A stretch of 64,000 nucleotides of DNA from Pseudothermotoga sp. (lineage in GTDB: Bacteria > Thermotogota > Thermotogae > Thermotogales > DSM-5069): contig JANXCS010000006.1 of NCBI GenBank assembly GCA_025060105.1, positions 1 to 64,000 on the forward strand. The letters run 5' to 3'. A program made the position numbers and the translations under genes. Positions 7,679 through 16,133 of this stretch are shown piece after piece. The notes under the pieces were generated by a model. It saw only the letters and a program-made list of their open reading frames with translations. It was not told where the DNA came from and ran no database searches. Within the stretch, counting starts at the first letter, position 1. Each line of letters starts with the position of its first letter.

Positions 7679-8745
7679 CGTACCACCTGGAACGCGAACC
7701 AACCGATCGGTGATATGATTTGACCGTTACTCAAAACAACCCTTCTGGAGAGAGGAGCCACATCATTTCCGTGGGGCTTTATCAAGTTTCTCACATTTTT
7801 TCTGAGTTGATCATCGAGCAGGATGAATAAACTGCAAGCTTTCAGTCCTCCGCCGTAACCTATGTGAATCTTGTTCGGTTGCTTTTTTAGTTCTTCAAGA
7901 ATTTGACGATATTTGGAATTTTCGTTCTTTAAATCTCTCAATTCGTCTTCTACAACGTCTGTGTACATTTCTCGGACGCAATCTAAAACCTGTTCGATCG
8001 ATCTTGGCACGTTTGAAAAATTTTTTGACAACTCCTTCTGAATCGCTTCTAAGCCGTTCATATCGAAAATAATCTCAACTTCCAGTTCAATAGATGGAGC
8101 GGCAGCTTCTATGAGGAAGGTGCGTTTTATAGAACCAGGATCGAGTCTCTGTGACTGAACCTTGACGATACCGATTCTCAATAGGCAGAAAGGTGTGTTG
8201 ATCAAGTTTGAATCTCTCACGATCAGAAACCTCGCGAAGTCAGAGCGAAGGTCGTTCTTGATCAATCTCAAGTGGTTGTTGATTTCTTTGGTGATGTGTT
8301 GCAATTCTTGTTTTCTTCTAGCCGTTCTCAAAGCGTTTGCAACCAAGTTTCTAAAGTAACCAACGTTCCTTTTCATCAAACAATACTCTATGGCAGTTCT
8401 TATGGCGCCTTTTATGGAACTACCGGGTATGTACATGGCACCTGAAGGGTGTTTTATCATCTGGAGGATCTCACCATCGATTGTCCCTACGTAGTTTTTT
8501 AACTGATAGAAAATGTCATTATCATGGTTTATTTCCTTATCCACCCTTTGAACAGTCTCGTTCACAATCTTTTTGAATTCTTTTCTGATGTTTGGATATT
8601 TGTGAAGAAGCCTGAAAAAAGACATGTCTCGAAGTCTGTAATATGTATCACCAATCTTCACGATTTGACAGGGAACGTATTTTTCACCAGAGCCTATGAA
8701 GAATGGGGTTAGCGATTTGAGTTTTAATACCACACTTTGTTTCAT
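7675..8745 (-). CDS. csm5: Csm5, type III-A effector subunit
   Basis: RAMP protein of 356 residues, the head subunit that binds the 3' end of crRNA in the Csm complex. The N-terminus LKSLTPFFIGSGEKY is the usual Csm5 opening, followed by the YIPGSSIKGAIRTAIEYC motif in which PGSSxKG is the RAMP signature, and later a glycine-rich stretch IGYGGGLKAC. It overlaps csm4 by ATGA at its start and the extra RAMP gene at its end, so translation is coupled through the csm block. Confidence 0.92.
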   Translation of the reverse strand: MKQSVVLKLKSLTPFFIGSGEKYVPCQIVKIGDTYYRLRDMSFFRLLHKYPNIRKEFKKIVNETVQRVDKEINHDNDIFYQLKNYVGTIDGEILQMIKHPSGAMYIPGSSIKGAIRTAIEYCLMKRNVGYFRNLVANALRTARRKQELQHITKEINNHLRLIKNDLRSDFARFLIVRDSNLINTPFCLLRIGIVKVQSQRLDPGSIKRTFLIEAAAPSIELEVEIIFDMNGLEAIQKELSKNFSNVPRSIEQVLDCVREMYTDVVEDELRDLKNENSKYRQILEELKKQPNKIHIGYGGGLKACSLFILLDDQLRKNVRNLIKPHGNDVAPLSRRVVLSNGQIISPIGWFAFQVVR

Positions 8746-9599
8746 ACTCCATCACCACCGAAGGCTACAGTGATCGGTGAGGTTTGAATGAAATAGTCTT
8801 CTATTTTGGCAAGGCCACGTCCTTTTATTGGAAATGGAAATGTGCTACCTTCCATAAGATAATTTAGATCTGCCTTGACTTGAACTGAATCTTTTTTGAA
8901 ACCTCGCTTCCTCACAACTTTATAGTAACCTTCGTTCAACCTCTCAATTTCATCTACGTTCGGTACAGATAAAGACAACGTGCAGTGATATTTCCCACCT
9001 TGCTCAAACAACTTGGGCAAATCGACCACTTTAAAGTTGAACAAGCCAAAACCATACGTTGAATCCCCACCGATACCACTGTCTGCCAAGATTCTCAGAC
9101 ACTCCATCAATAAGCGTTCATAGGTATCTGCAAATTCTAAAATTACGCACGGAACATAGTCTGGTTTGACATGAGCAACCTCTACGAAGTAGAGCATCGA
9201 TTTGTTGGTGTTCCTGTCTAGAGCATTTCTAGGGATATTCGTGACGATCACGGGTTGATCCATTAATGCAGATTCTTCAGGATTCTTCAAAGATAGCTTT
9301 GATAGATACACGTAGTTTGCATTTTTCAATCTTTTTGGATTCTCTAAGGAAAGAGAATCAAGGATCAAAGGCTTTGGAATGAGAAAATCGTTCGCGTGTT
9401 GGAAGATCAAAGAGGAACATTTCAAGCTTTTCGCAAAATTCTCAGCTTCCTCAGGATTGAGTTTGAATGCCCAGTAAACGAGAGCACCATGGATCGTGTC
9501 CGAATGAATCGTTGGGAGGGTAGAGTCAGATTCATCTCCCCTTCCTATCCTGAAACCACCCTCAAATTCGATGAGGATGAGTTTTTTCATTTCGATCAT
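8742..9599 (-). CDS. csm4: Csm4 (Cas5 group), type III-A effector subunit
   Basis: RAMP protein of 285 residues that caps the 5' tag end of the crRNA and contacts Cas10. The N-terminus carries IEFEGGFRIGRGDES and IHSDTIHGALVYW, typical of Csm4, and the glycine-rich STYGFGLFNF lies around residue 180. The ATG at 9599 overlaps the csm3 stop (ATGA); a second in-frame ATG nine bases on (9590) is better spaced from AAGGGA and may be the start used. It is followed by csm5 with a four-base overlap. Confidence 0.9.
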   Translation of the reverse strand: MIEMKKLILIEFEGGFRIGRGDESDSTLPTIHSDTIHGALVYWAFKLNPEEAENFAKSLKCSSLIFQHANDFLIPKPLILDSLSLENPKRLKNANYVYLSKLSLKNPEESALMDQPVIVTNIPRNALDRNTNKSMLYFVEVAHVKPDYVPCVILEFADTYERLLMECLRILADSGIGGDSTYGFGLFNFKVVDLPKLFEQGGKYHCTLSLSVPNVDEIERLNEGYYKVVRKRGFKKDSVQVKADLNYLMEGSTFPFPIKGRGLAKIEDYFIQTSPITVAFGGDGV

Positions 9600-10393
9600 C
9601 CCTTCAAAAGTTTTTGCTTCAGCTCTGAAACTCTTTCTTTCAAGCGTGAAACACTTTTATCCTTCAAATCAAAGGAAATCACATTTTGTTGTTCCCCTTT
9701 GTAATAACTTTCAGGTTTGACGATCAGCCTGTCTACTTCGAATCTAACTTTTCCGTATCCTCTAGATCCACTAGAACCGATGTAATCATCCTCGATCAGT
9801 TCAAGGGCAGTGAAGATGTTCCTGAGGTCTTCTTCGATCTCATCAGCTTTTTCAGCTGTGTAGATTATTTCAAATGAGAATTCAGCATTTGCTGGGACTC
9901 TTTCAAAGCTTCTTGGGCTTGCATGACAAGTTACTCTATCGAGAGCGTTTTCCATCTTCCATTCCGTGTACGGAGCATCTGTTTCCATTCTTTCCAAAGA
10001 TTCTCTCGATTCTTCTGTCAGATGAGCGTCTCTAACGATTATCCTGGAAGGTATGTTGGTCTTTTCATCATTGAACTTCGGTGAGGAGCCGAAGAGTCTG
10101 CAGATTTCACATTTAGTATCAGCACACTCATGCCTTCTGATAGCATTCTTACCAGAACCATGGAGTTTGAGTTCCTTTTTCTTCAACCTTTCCAGCAACG
10201 CTCTCATTTTTCCTTTCAGTGAACTTCCAGGCAAGTAAGGTTGACCAGTGAGTGGGTTTCTGATCACTGGGTTGTCAAGTCCCCCTATGGAGATACCTAT
10301 GTCCGATCCACCGACTCTTGTTCCACTTAAAAGGACGATCCGTCCAGAGATGATGTACTTGCCGAGTATGGGTTTGATGGATGTTTCGTTCAT
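9596..10393 (-). CDS. csm3: Csm3 (Cas7 group), target-RNA-cleaving backbone subunit
   Basis: Backbone RAMP subunit of 265 residues. The opening VGGSDIGISIGGLDNPVIR contains D40, which lines up with the aspartate that cleaves target RNA at 6-nt intervals in known Csm3 proteins (D33 in S. thermophilus). PYLPGSSLKGKMRALLE is the RAMP signature and GSSGSRGYGKV the glycine-rich loop. A C-x5-C-x2-C segment with an adjacent His (RHECADTKCEIC) may bind zinc. The catalytic aspartate is intact, so RNA cleavage is expected. The start overlaps the csm2 stop and has a GAGGAGG-rich upstream region. Confidence 0.95.
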   Translation of the reverse strand: MNETSIKPILGKYIISGRIVLLSGTRVGGSDIGISIGGLDNPVIRNPLTGQPYLPGSSLKGKMRALLERLKKKELKLHGSGKNAIRRHECADTKCEICRLFGSSPKFNDEKTNIPSRIIVRDAHLTEESRESLERMETDAPYTEWKMENALDRVTCHASPRSFERVPANAEFSFEIIYTAEKADEIEEDLRNIFTALELIEDDYIGSSGSRGYGKVRFEVDRLIVKPESYYKGEQQNVISFDLKDKSVSRLKERVSELKQKLLKG

Positions 10394-10842
10394 CTTCCTC
10401 TACCTCCTCTCTGAAGATTTTCATAATGTTCACTCTTCATTTGTTCGTAATATTTGACATAAGCAATTATAGAATCATAGAATTTTTTGAAAAATTCAAA
10501 ATCTTGGTGATCCTGGATTTTGTCTATAGCTCCACTCAACACATCCTGTAAATCTTTCAGCTCTTCTTGGCGCCCTGTTTGGTAAGCGAGAAAAGCTTTA
10601 ACAAAGATTATCTCATCGAGTATTTCTCTTTTGAATTTTTCTGAATCTTTTAAATATAAAGATCTGTTCATCGAATATCTGCTCCAGATCTTGGTTATAT
10701 GGCTGTGAAATCTTCTGATTTGTGTGATGGTTATTTTTTTATCAATGATGCCTTTGGCGACATTTTCTGAGAAACCGATCATTTTAGAGACATCCCAATT
10801 GGAAAGCTTTTGTAGACACTTAATTTCCTGTAAGTTAATCAT
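10390..10842 (-). CDS. csm2: Csm2 small subunit of type III-A complex
   Basis: Helical small subunit, 150 residues from the ATG at 10842; this start is six bases from AGGAGGG, whereas the ATG at 10848 abuts it. The sequence is lysine rich and helical, with the typical pattern KITITQIRRFHSHI then a long helix containing FVKAFLAYQTGR and a C-terminal FEFFKKFYDSIIAYVKYY. These features and the place between cas10 and csm3 identify Csm2. Its start lies inside the last codons of cas10. Confidence 0.88.
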   Translation of the reverse strand: MINLQEIKCLQKLSNWDVSKMIGFSENVAKGIIDKKITITQIRRFHSHITKIWSRYSMNRSLYLKDSEKFKREILDEIIFVKAFLAYQTGRQEELKDLQDVLSGAIDKIQDHQDFEFFKKFYDSIIAYVKYYEQMKSEHYENLQRGGRGR

Positions 10843-13012
10843 TTTCATCCCTCCTTGCCTTGAGATCCATCAACTGCATGACACTGTTTAATGCTGGAAT
10901 ATCTTTAGTTCTGATGAGCTTGACGAAATCTCTATCATTTTGGTTCTCTCGAGCTTCAATGTAAGCTAAAAAAGCCTTGTTTAAAGGTGATTCTTCCAGC
11001 GAAAGCGTTAGAATTTTTCTCAAAACGCTTCTATCCACAACACCAACTAGGCTCGATAGTTGTTCGTACGCAGGGTATGTCTTTCCAGCGAATTCACTCC
11101 ATTTGATGATTTGGGTCTTCTCTAGCTTCTTTCTTTGAGGATGTTTTTGTATACCGTGAGAAAAGACGAGACAATCTTTTCTGCTTTTTCCAAGTTTTTC
11201 GATGTATTCAGCCGTTTCCTTCACCTGAGAGATACTCTCCCTCTCATCAAACAGAACGAAGCCAGCAGTGTATGTGATCTTTTCGTTGTTTCCAGTGAAT
11301 TTTCGAAATTCGATCTGCATTTCATAAGTAAAACGAAGAACATCTTCCCAACCACCAACAACGAAAAGATCGTCTCCACTCGAGTAAACTATTGCAAGGT
11401 TCTTCTCCTCAGCGATTTTCGTGATTCTGTATTTGAAGAAATATGTGAAGAGTCTTGAAAGTGTACTGATTCTCGACATAGTTTTGATCTCTAAGCCGTT
11501 TTTGAATATGTCACCAAGGCTATCGATGTCAGCTTGGATGCATGCAAGTTTCTTTCCTGCCGATTCTTCAGCCATTTCCTCGAACTCTTCATGTTTGGCG
11601 TATCTCGCTATATCGATGAATACGAGTTTTTCAGAGTTTTCTGGATAATTTTCAGGAAGGGTCAGTACGTAACTGGTTGAATTGGAAGGCTCGTCACTGA
11701 AATCGTATTTTTCATTGAGTATTTCAAATTCTCCCTCTGGATCACGCACAAAGTATTTTGCTTTCACCATTCGTTTACCATATTCGTACATCTGTTTGCA
11801 GAAACCGCACACGATTGGTTCTTCATTTTCCCTTATCGGCTGTAAATCTCTCACCCTTTTTCCGCATACTTTACATGTTTGTAGGTTTTGAACGCTTTTA
11901 ATGTTCACAAGATCGAAGATCTCGTGAAGTTCTTCTTGAGAGTACATTCTGAGCTTTGCTTGACCCAATTTGTTCTTCAACCTTTGAAAAGCGTTGGAAG
12001 GATCCTTGACCTCGCTCAGTTTCATCGGTTCGCATTCTATGACCAGTTTGAGTTCAGGCGCTTTCTCGATGAGCCATCTGTTGATCTCGTTTTTCACTTT
12101 CAAAATTTTTTGAAAGTTTTGATTCGTATTGGACAAAACCAGATAGAAGTGTCCTCCTCCTATGTAGTGAACGTTCGTTCTGAAGAAGTTTGTTTCTTCG
12201 AGTATCTTGTCTACAATTATTTCTTGTAATACGTCTATGAAAAAACTACGACCCCTGAAGGAGCGCAGTGCACCTTTCGAAGAAACCTTCTTGATGAACC
12301 TTTGAATCCCAGAAACATCTCCTCCAACGAGTAGAAGAACTTCTTCTTCCGACAGCTTCTTAAGATCTCCATAATTATCGATTTTGATACCATTCGTCAG
12401 TATGTAGTCATAAAGCGAGAGTGCTATCATAGCGGTGACCTTCATATGGTCGTAGAGTGATATGTCCATAGTTCCAAGCTTTTGAGTTGACTGTGGTACG
12501 AAGGATAAATACCTGTACAGAAGAAATCTCAGATTTTCAATGTTCAATTTCAGTTTTTTTGCATCTTCTACGAGCATTTCGTAGAGTTTTCTGAAATCTT
12601 CTTCTTTCGCTACTTTTTTGTCCGTTGGTTGCTTCAACTCACCAACTGGTAAAGGTTCAAAGAAAGAGAAGCTGGTTGCATCCTTGTCTTTGTATATCCT
12701 TGCAAGAACGTTCTCAAGAGTTCTTAATTCTTCGAAACCTTCATCTTCTCTCGTTTGACGCTCAGAACTAGCCACGTTGTCGGCGTAACACACAAACCAC
12801 GTGAGTTTGTCGTCATCGAGATCGCGTTCATGATGTTTGAAGATGAATTTTTGATAGGGTCCAAAGATGTACTCATCGTTAACCTTGACATCCCTAACGA
12901 ATCGAGCACCCGCGATCGTGTGAGGCTCTTTTTGTAATCCCGCTCTTCTCACGAGTTTGCCTATATCGTGTATCAACGCACCGATGACTAGTTCTTCACG
13001 TTCGTTTTTCAT
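10835..13012 (-). CDS. csm1: Cas10/Csm1, HD nuclease and cyclic oligoadenylate synthase subunit
   Basis: Large type III-A subunit of 725 residues that senses target RNA, cuts single-stranded DNA and makes cyclic oligoadenylates. The N-terminal HD domain is intact (LIHDIGKL with H15-D16, H60/H61, and CYADN with D78). The first Palm domain begins near GGDVSGIQRFI (230-240). A zinc ribbon is formed by C380-x2-C383 and C402-x2-C405. The second Palm domain has ADIDSLGDIF (494-503) and the cyclase motif YSSGDDLF, so GGDD reads SGDD here (S545-D548), with both aspartates kept. The start has GGAGGTGA upstream. The upstream CARF gene would be the receiver of its signal. Confidence 0.95.
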   Translation of the reverse strand: MKNEREELVIGALIHDIGKLVRRAGLQKEPHTIAGARFVRDVKVNDEYIFGPYQKFIFKHHERDLDDDKLTWFVCYADNVASSERQTREDEGFEELRTLENVLARIYKDKDATSFSFFEPLPVGELKQPTDKKVAKEEDFRKLYEMLVEDAKKLKLNIENLRFLLYRYLSFVPQSTQKLGTMDISLYDHMKVTAMIALSLYDYILTNGIKIDNYGDLKKLSEEEVLLLVGGDVSGIQRFIKKVSSKGALRSFRGRSFFIDVLQEIIVDKILEETNFFRTNVHYIGGGHFYLVLSNTNQNFQKILKVKNEINRWLIEKAPELKLVIECEPMKLSEVKDPSNAFQRLKNKLGQAKLRMYSQEELHEIFDLVNIKSVQNLQTCKVCGKRVRDLQPIRENEEPIVCGFCKQMYEYGKRMVKAKYFVRDPEGEFEILNEKYDFSDEPSNSTSYVLTLPENYPENSEKLVFIDIARYAKHEEFEEMAEESAGKKLACIQADIDSLGDIFKNGLEIKTMSRISTLSRLFTYFFKYRITKIAEEKNLAIVYSSGDDLFVVGGWEDVLRFTYEMQIEFRKFTGNNEKITYTAGFVLFDERESISQVKETAEYIEKLGKSRKDCLVFSHGIQKHPQRKKLEKTQIIKWSEFAGKTYPAYEQLSSLVGVVDRSVLRKILTLSLEESPLNKAFLAYIEARENQNDRDFVKLIRTKDIPALNSVMQLMDLKARRDEND

Positions 13013-13016
13013 ATGT

Positions 13017-14177
13017 TCACCTCCTTTCTTTCAAAATTTTTTCGATCTTTTCTTTGACACACTCTAAAAATCTGTTTCTTCCAATCACCGTATGAACGGT
13101 GAGGAATCCCATCCCCTTTTTGCTTTTGAGTATGATTTTCAAATGGTCTGCTTCTATCCAGATGTCGTAACTATCTCCACTTTCCTTTTCAGAGGTTCCA
13201 GTTATTCTCACGGTTTTTACCCAAGGGAGCTTCGCTATTTCCTCGATGATGTTTTTGTTGTGCTCTTTGAATTTGGTTCCGTGCCTGATATCCGTAATGA
13301 TCTTATTGGAAAAGTCTTCTTCGCACATGTAATCTTTATCTTCAATGGTTGAGCAGTCCCACTCGATGGTTTGAAGGTATATTTCACCGAGGGGGTTCAA
13401 AGACAAGCAGTTTTTGTTGTCCAAGTTTACTCTCTCTATGAATATCTTCAATTCGTTCGGCACGGCACCCCAATTTCGGAAACCAAACTTTTTGAGAAAG
13501 CTTTCTTCGTCTGTCGTATTTATGTATTCAAGGTATGCGAAGATGCTTGAATAATTTTTGTACACGTTCGGATCGAACTTCACAGGTATTGGAAGCAGTT
13601 CTATTATTTCATCGAAGGTTTCGAAGAGATAATAAACAGGTACGTTCAAAGCTTGTCCGAGAAGAGTAGCGTAGGCAATGGTTGCTTTGTAACCACCGGT
13701 GGCATTGATGATACTGTATTCCAAATGATTTTTGACGCATCTGGCCATCTCCCTGACCAGATTCCTGAGGCCTTGGAATTTGAATTCCAAACGATTTCTG
13801 TTGTCTAGTTTATCGATTTTCACGATCTCTACGCTGTTGAAGTCTAAACCGTTTGTGTTGTTTTCAAAATATATTTTGAGGATGTTTCCCACAAGGCTCC
13901 CCTCGGGTGTGTCAGAAACCAACAAATACATTTTCTGACGAGCAGATAGGAATCCTTTTTCAACCAGGCTAGCGACTGAATTGATCTCAGCACCCCAGAT
14001 GTAGTTTCTTGGATCTTCAATTTTCCTCACAATTCGAGCAACTTCGTCAAATTTCCCCAATTTTGCAAATTCGAGTATTTTTTTCGGTTCTTCTGGAGCA
14101 TTGAGTTTGCTAGCGTTACTGAGAAAGCTTGCACCAACTGTGCACACTAAAGTGTTTCTATACTTTCCAAGGTCCAT
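13017..14177 (-). CDS. CARF-domain cyclic-oligoadenylate effector, APE2256 family, RelE-like C-terminus suspected
   Basis: Protein of 386 residues and first gene of the cas operon. Residues 1 to about 195 are a CARF domain of the Cas_APE2256 type: VCTVGASFLSNA at the start and INATGGYKATIAYA at 157-170, the loop that grips the cyclic oligoadenylate. Residues about 235-270 resemble a small winged helix (LSLNPLGEIYL). The last ~95 residues (HGTKFKEHNKNIIEEI, then GDSYDIWIEADHLKIILKSK and TVHTVIGRNRF) could be a RelE-type mRNA interferase, as in CARF-RelE proteins such as Cami1. No HEPN R-x4-6-H motif was found, so it is not a standard Csm6. The C-terminal call is tentative. The start has GAGGTGA upstream. 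Confidence 0.82.
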   Translation of the reverse strand: MDLGKYRNTLVCTVGASFLSNASKLNAPEEPKKILEFAKLGKFDEVARIVRKIEDPRNYIWGAEINSVASLVEKGFLSARQKMYLLVSDTPEGSLVGNILKIYFENNTNGLDFNSVEIVKIDKLDNRNRLEFKFQGLRNLVREMARCVKNHLEYSIINATGGYKATIAYATLLGQALNVPVYYLFETFDEIIELLPIPVKFDPNVYKNYSSIFAYLEYINTTDEESFLKKFGFRNWGAVPNELKIFIERVNLDNKNCLSLNPLGEIYLQTIEWDCSTIEDKDYMCEEDFSNKIITDIRHGTKFKEHNKNIIEEIAKLPWVKTVRITGTSEKESGDSYDIWIEADHLKIILKSKKGMGFLTVHTVIGRNRFLECVKEKIEKILKERR

Positions 14178-14205
14178 GTTCTTTCACCTCACCATCATGG
14201 AAACA

Positions 14206-14235
14206 ATTGTAAACTATTCATTTGCCAATGACCAA
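14206..14235 (-). promoter_or_regulatory. Possible promoter of the cas operon
   Basis: On the minus strand TTGGTC (14230-14235) and TACAAT (14206-14211) are separated by 18 bp and end about 28 bases before the CARF start. The -10 box is good and the -35 box weak. It is the best candidate in the gap before the first cas gene. Confidence 0.35.
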
Positions 14236-14694
14236 AAAAGTTCGTTCCCCAATTTTTATTGATCCTGTTGGACCTTTTTTATGACACTTGAAGATCACGA
14301 ATTTTTAGTGGAGAACGTTCCACCCCCACACGTAAGATCAGAAAAGTTTCTTTCGTACAAACAGCTCATTCTTTCAAGATCGTTCAAATGGCTAGTGGCT
14401 TGGTTCGATTCTTTATTGTCTGCATACATATATTATATGTAAATTTTATGTCTCAGTTTATTCATTTCATAATTGAGCAAAGTCAGCGCTGAATTGGGAC
14501 TCAGTCGATCGAAGATGTTTTTAAAGGCATTTGTACAAGTTCTTTGACTCTCATCTGAGGGATGATTGGCATTTGTTCGAGGTTCTCTCGAAAAAGAGTG
14601 AAAATTGTGAAGAAAAGAATGATTTTCATCCGTGGTGCGATTTGGACTCGACTTGGACAAAAGGTTCATTCCGACTCGGCAGGAAGGAAAAACG
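14236..14694. other. Gene-free spacer with a perfect 17-bp palindrome
   Basis: No supported gene lies here; open frames across it look like chance. A perfect palindrome of 8+1+8 bases (TACATATA / TATATGTA) occupies 14425-14441 and resembles either an AT-rich operator or a promoter region. Otherwise nothing was recognised. Confidence 0.4.
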
Positions 14695-14721
14695 TGAAAA
14701 AAGGGCGGCAAAGCCGCCCTT
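14695..14721 (-). terminator. Rho-independent terminator of the symporter gene
   Basis: Nine-base-pair stem AAGGGCGGC / GCCGCCCTT (14701-14709 and 14713-14721) with a three-base loop, followed on the minus strand by a run of T. It begins five bases after the stop of the symporter gene. Confidence 0.85.
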
Positions 14722-14726
14722 CGATT

Positions 14727-15980
14727 TCATGCTTCCTCTTCTACGAATTTCTTCTTCATCCAGTCTTTCCCTTCGATCAAGCGTGTCACCATCATGGCCG
14801 CGACCGTATCACCAGTTGCATTGACCATCGTCGCGGGTGGATCGACGAGATAGCCGATCATCGCGATGATCGGGAAAGCTTCGGGAGGAAATCCATACAA
14901 ACTGACGATCAACATTTCACCGATCAGTCCACCACCGGGAACACCAGACATGACCACACCACTGAGCACAGCAACGAAAAAGGCTGTGATGAACGTTCCT
15001 GCACCAGTGAAAGGCATTCCAAAGATTCCAAACAGGAAGGAGATCTTAAGTATAGCGCTTATACATGAACCGTCCATGTGCATCGTTGCGCCCACTGGGA
15101 GTACGATCTCTCTGATGTCCTTCGGTATTCCCAATCTCCTTGCAGCCTTCAAATTGACAGGCAGAGTTGCCAAACTGCTTTGAGTGGCGAGTGCGGTGAT
15201 GGCAGGCTCAAAGATCGCTTTGAAGAATTTCTTTGGTCCCTCTCTACCGGAAGCGAAATATGCATAGATCGCGAACGCTATGAAAAAGTAGAGCACCGAC
15301 AATGGATAGTACACCAACATTGCCCTACCGTATGCCCCCAAAAGTTGTGGTCCAAAGTCTCCAACCAACGCTGCGAAGTAAGCACCGAGACCTATGGGTG
15401 CGTAATACATGATGATCGAGATCATCTTCACCATGGCTTCAGAGAGGATGTTGAGTATCTTCACCAACGGTTCTGCTTTTTCTTTCAGTAAACTGATGCT
15501 CAAACCGAGTAGAATCGAAAAGATTATGAGTGGCATCATGCTTCTTCTTGATAGCAGGGCTTGGAAATCGTTGACAGTGAACGCTTTCACTATTTGATCG
15601 GCTGTTTTGAGGGGTTGGATTTGCTCAGCTTTTGGCAAATCCAACTTGACACCCTTAGCTGGTGGATAGATCACGACGACGATTGTTGTTATGATGGCCG
15701 CTATCAAACCTGTGATGATAAAAATCACGAGCATGGTTCCGATGATTTTTCCAAGTCTTCTGAGATTTGCAATGCTCGCAACGGCACTGGTGACCGTCAC
15801 CAGAACGAGTGGCACAACGATGGTGAACATCAAATTGAGAAAGATGTCACCAAAGGGTTGCAAAACCGTGGCTTTTTTACCAAGAGCGAGGCCAAGAAGA
15901 CTTCCGATGATGATGGATAAAAGTAGTATCACCGAGAACCTGTAGGACCTCCAGATGCTTTGAGCTTTCGGTTGCGCCAT
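14727..15980 (-). CDS. Dicarboxylate/amino acid:cation symporter (DAACS family)
   Basis: Sodium- or proton-coupled membrane symporter of 417 residues for dicarboxylates or acidic amino acids. It shows the family's hydrophobic segments, the serine-rich hairpin ATQSSLATLPVNLKAA, the MHMDGSC stretch of the substrate site, and the late GGGLIGEM and DPPATMVNATGD motifs. The start is the ATG at 15980, eight bases or so after GGAGGG; a longer reading frame extends upstream but has no binding site. A strong terminator follows. Substrate, whether glutamate, aspartate or succinate, cannot be told. Confidence 0.92.
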   Translation of the reverse strand: MAQPKAQSIWRSYRFSVILLLSIIIGSLLGLALGKKATVLQPFGDIFLNLMFTIVVPLVLVTVTSAVASIANLRRLGKIIGTMLVIFIITGLIAAIITTIVVVIYPPAKGVKLDLPKAEQIQPLKTADQIVKAFTVNDFQALLSRRSMMPLIIFSILLGLSISLLKEKAEPLVKILNILSEAMVKMISIIMYYAPIGLGAYFAALVGDFGPQLLGAYGRAMLVYYPLSVLYFFIAFAIYAYFASGREGPKKFFKAIFEPAITALATQSSLATLPVNLKAARRLGIPKDIREIVLPVGATMHMDGSCISAILKISFLFGIFGMPFTGAGTFITAFFVAVLSGVVMSGVPGGGLIGEMLIVSLYGFPPEAFPIIAMIGYLVDPPATMVNATGDTVAAMMVTRLIEGKDWMKKKFVEEEA

Positions 15981-16133
15981 TTTAACACCCTCCCTAACGT
16001 TGATTTGGATCTCTCCTTTGTGGCTCAAAGAGATCCAGAATGATGTTCGTGGTGGCAAAATTTTGGTTAAATGATTAAACAATCACAACTTAATGAATGT
16101 TATCTTTATCTTAACACAATGAACGCGAAGATT

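Noticed and set aside
13017-14177. Standard Csm6 (CARF-HEPN) assignment
   Set aside because: No R-x4-6-H HEPN motif in the C-terminal half; called as APE2256-type CARF instead.
1-14177. Insertion sequence or integrase bordering the CRISPR locus
   Set aside because: No transposase, integrase or terminal inverted repeat was found around it, so recent transfer could not be supported.
14433-14711. Minus-strand open frame of 92 codons between the cas operon and the symporter gene
   Set aside because: No ribosome binding site, odd residue composition, and it overlaps the symporter terminator; it looks like chance.
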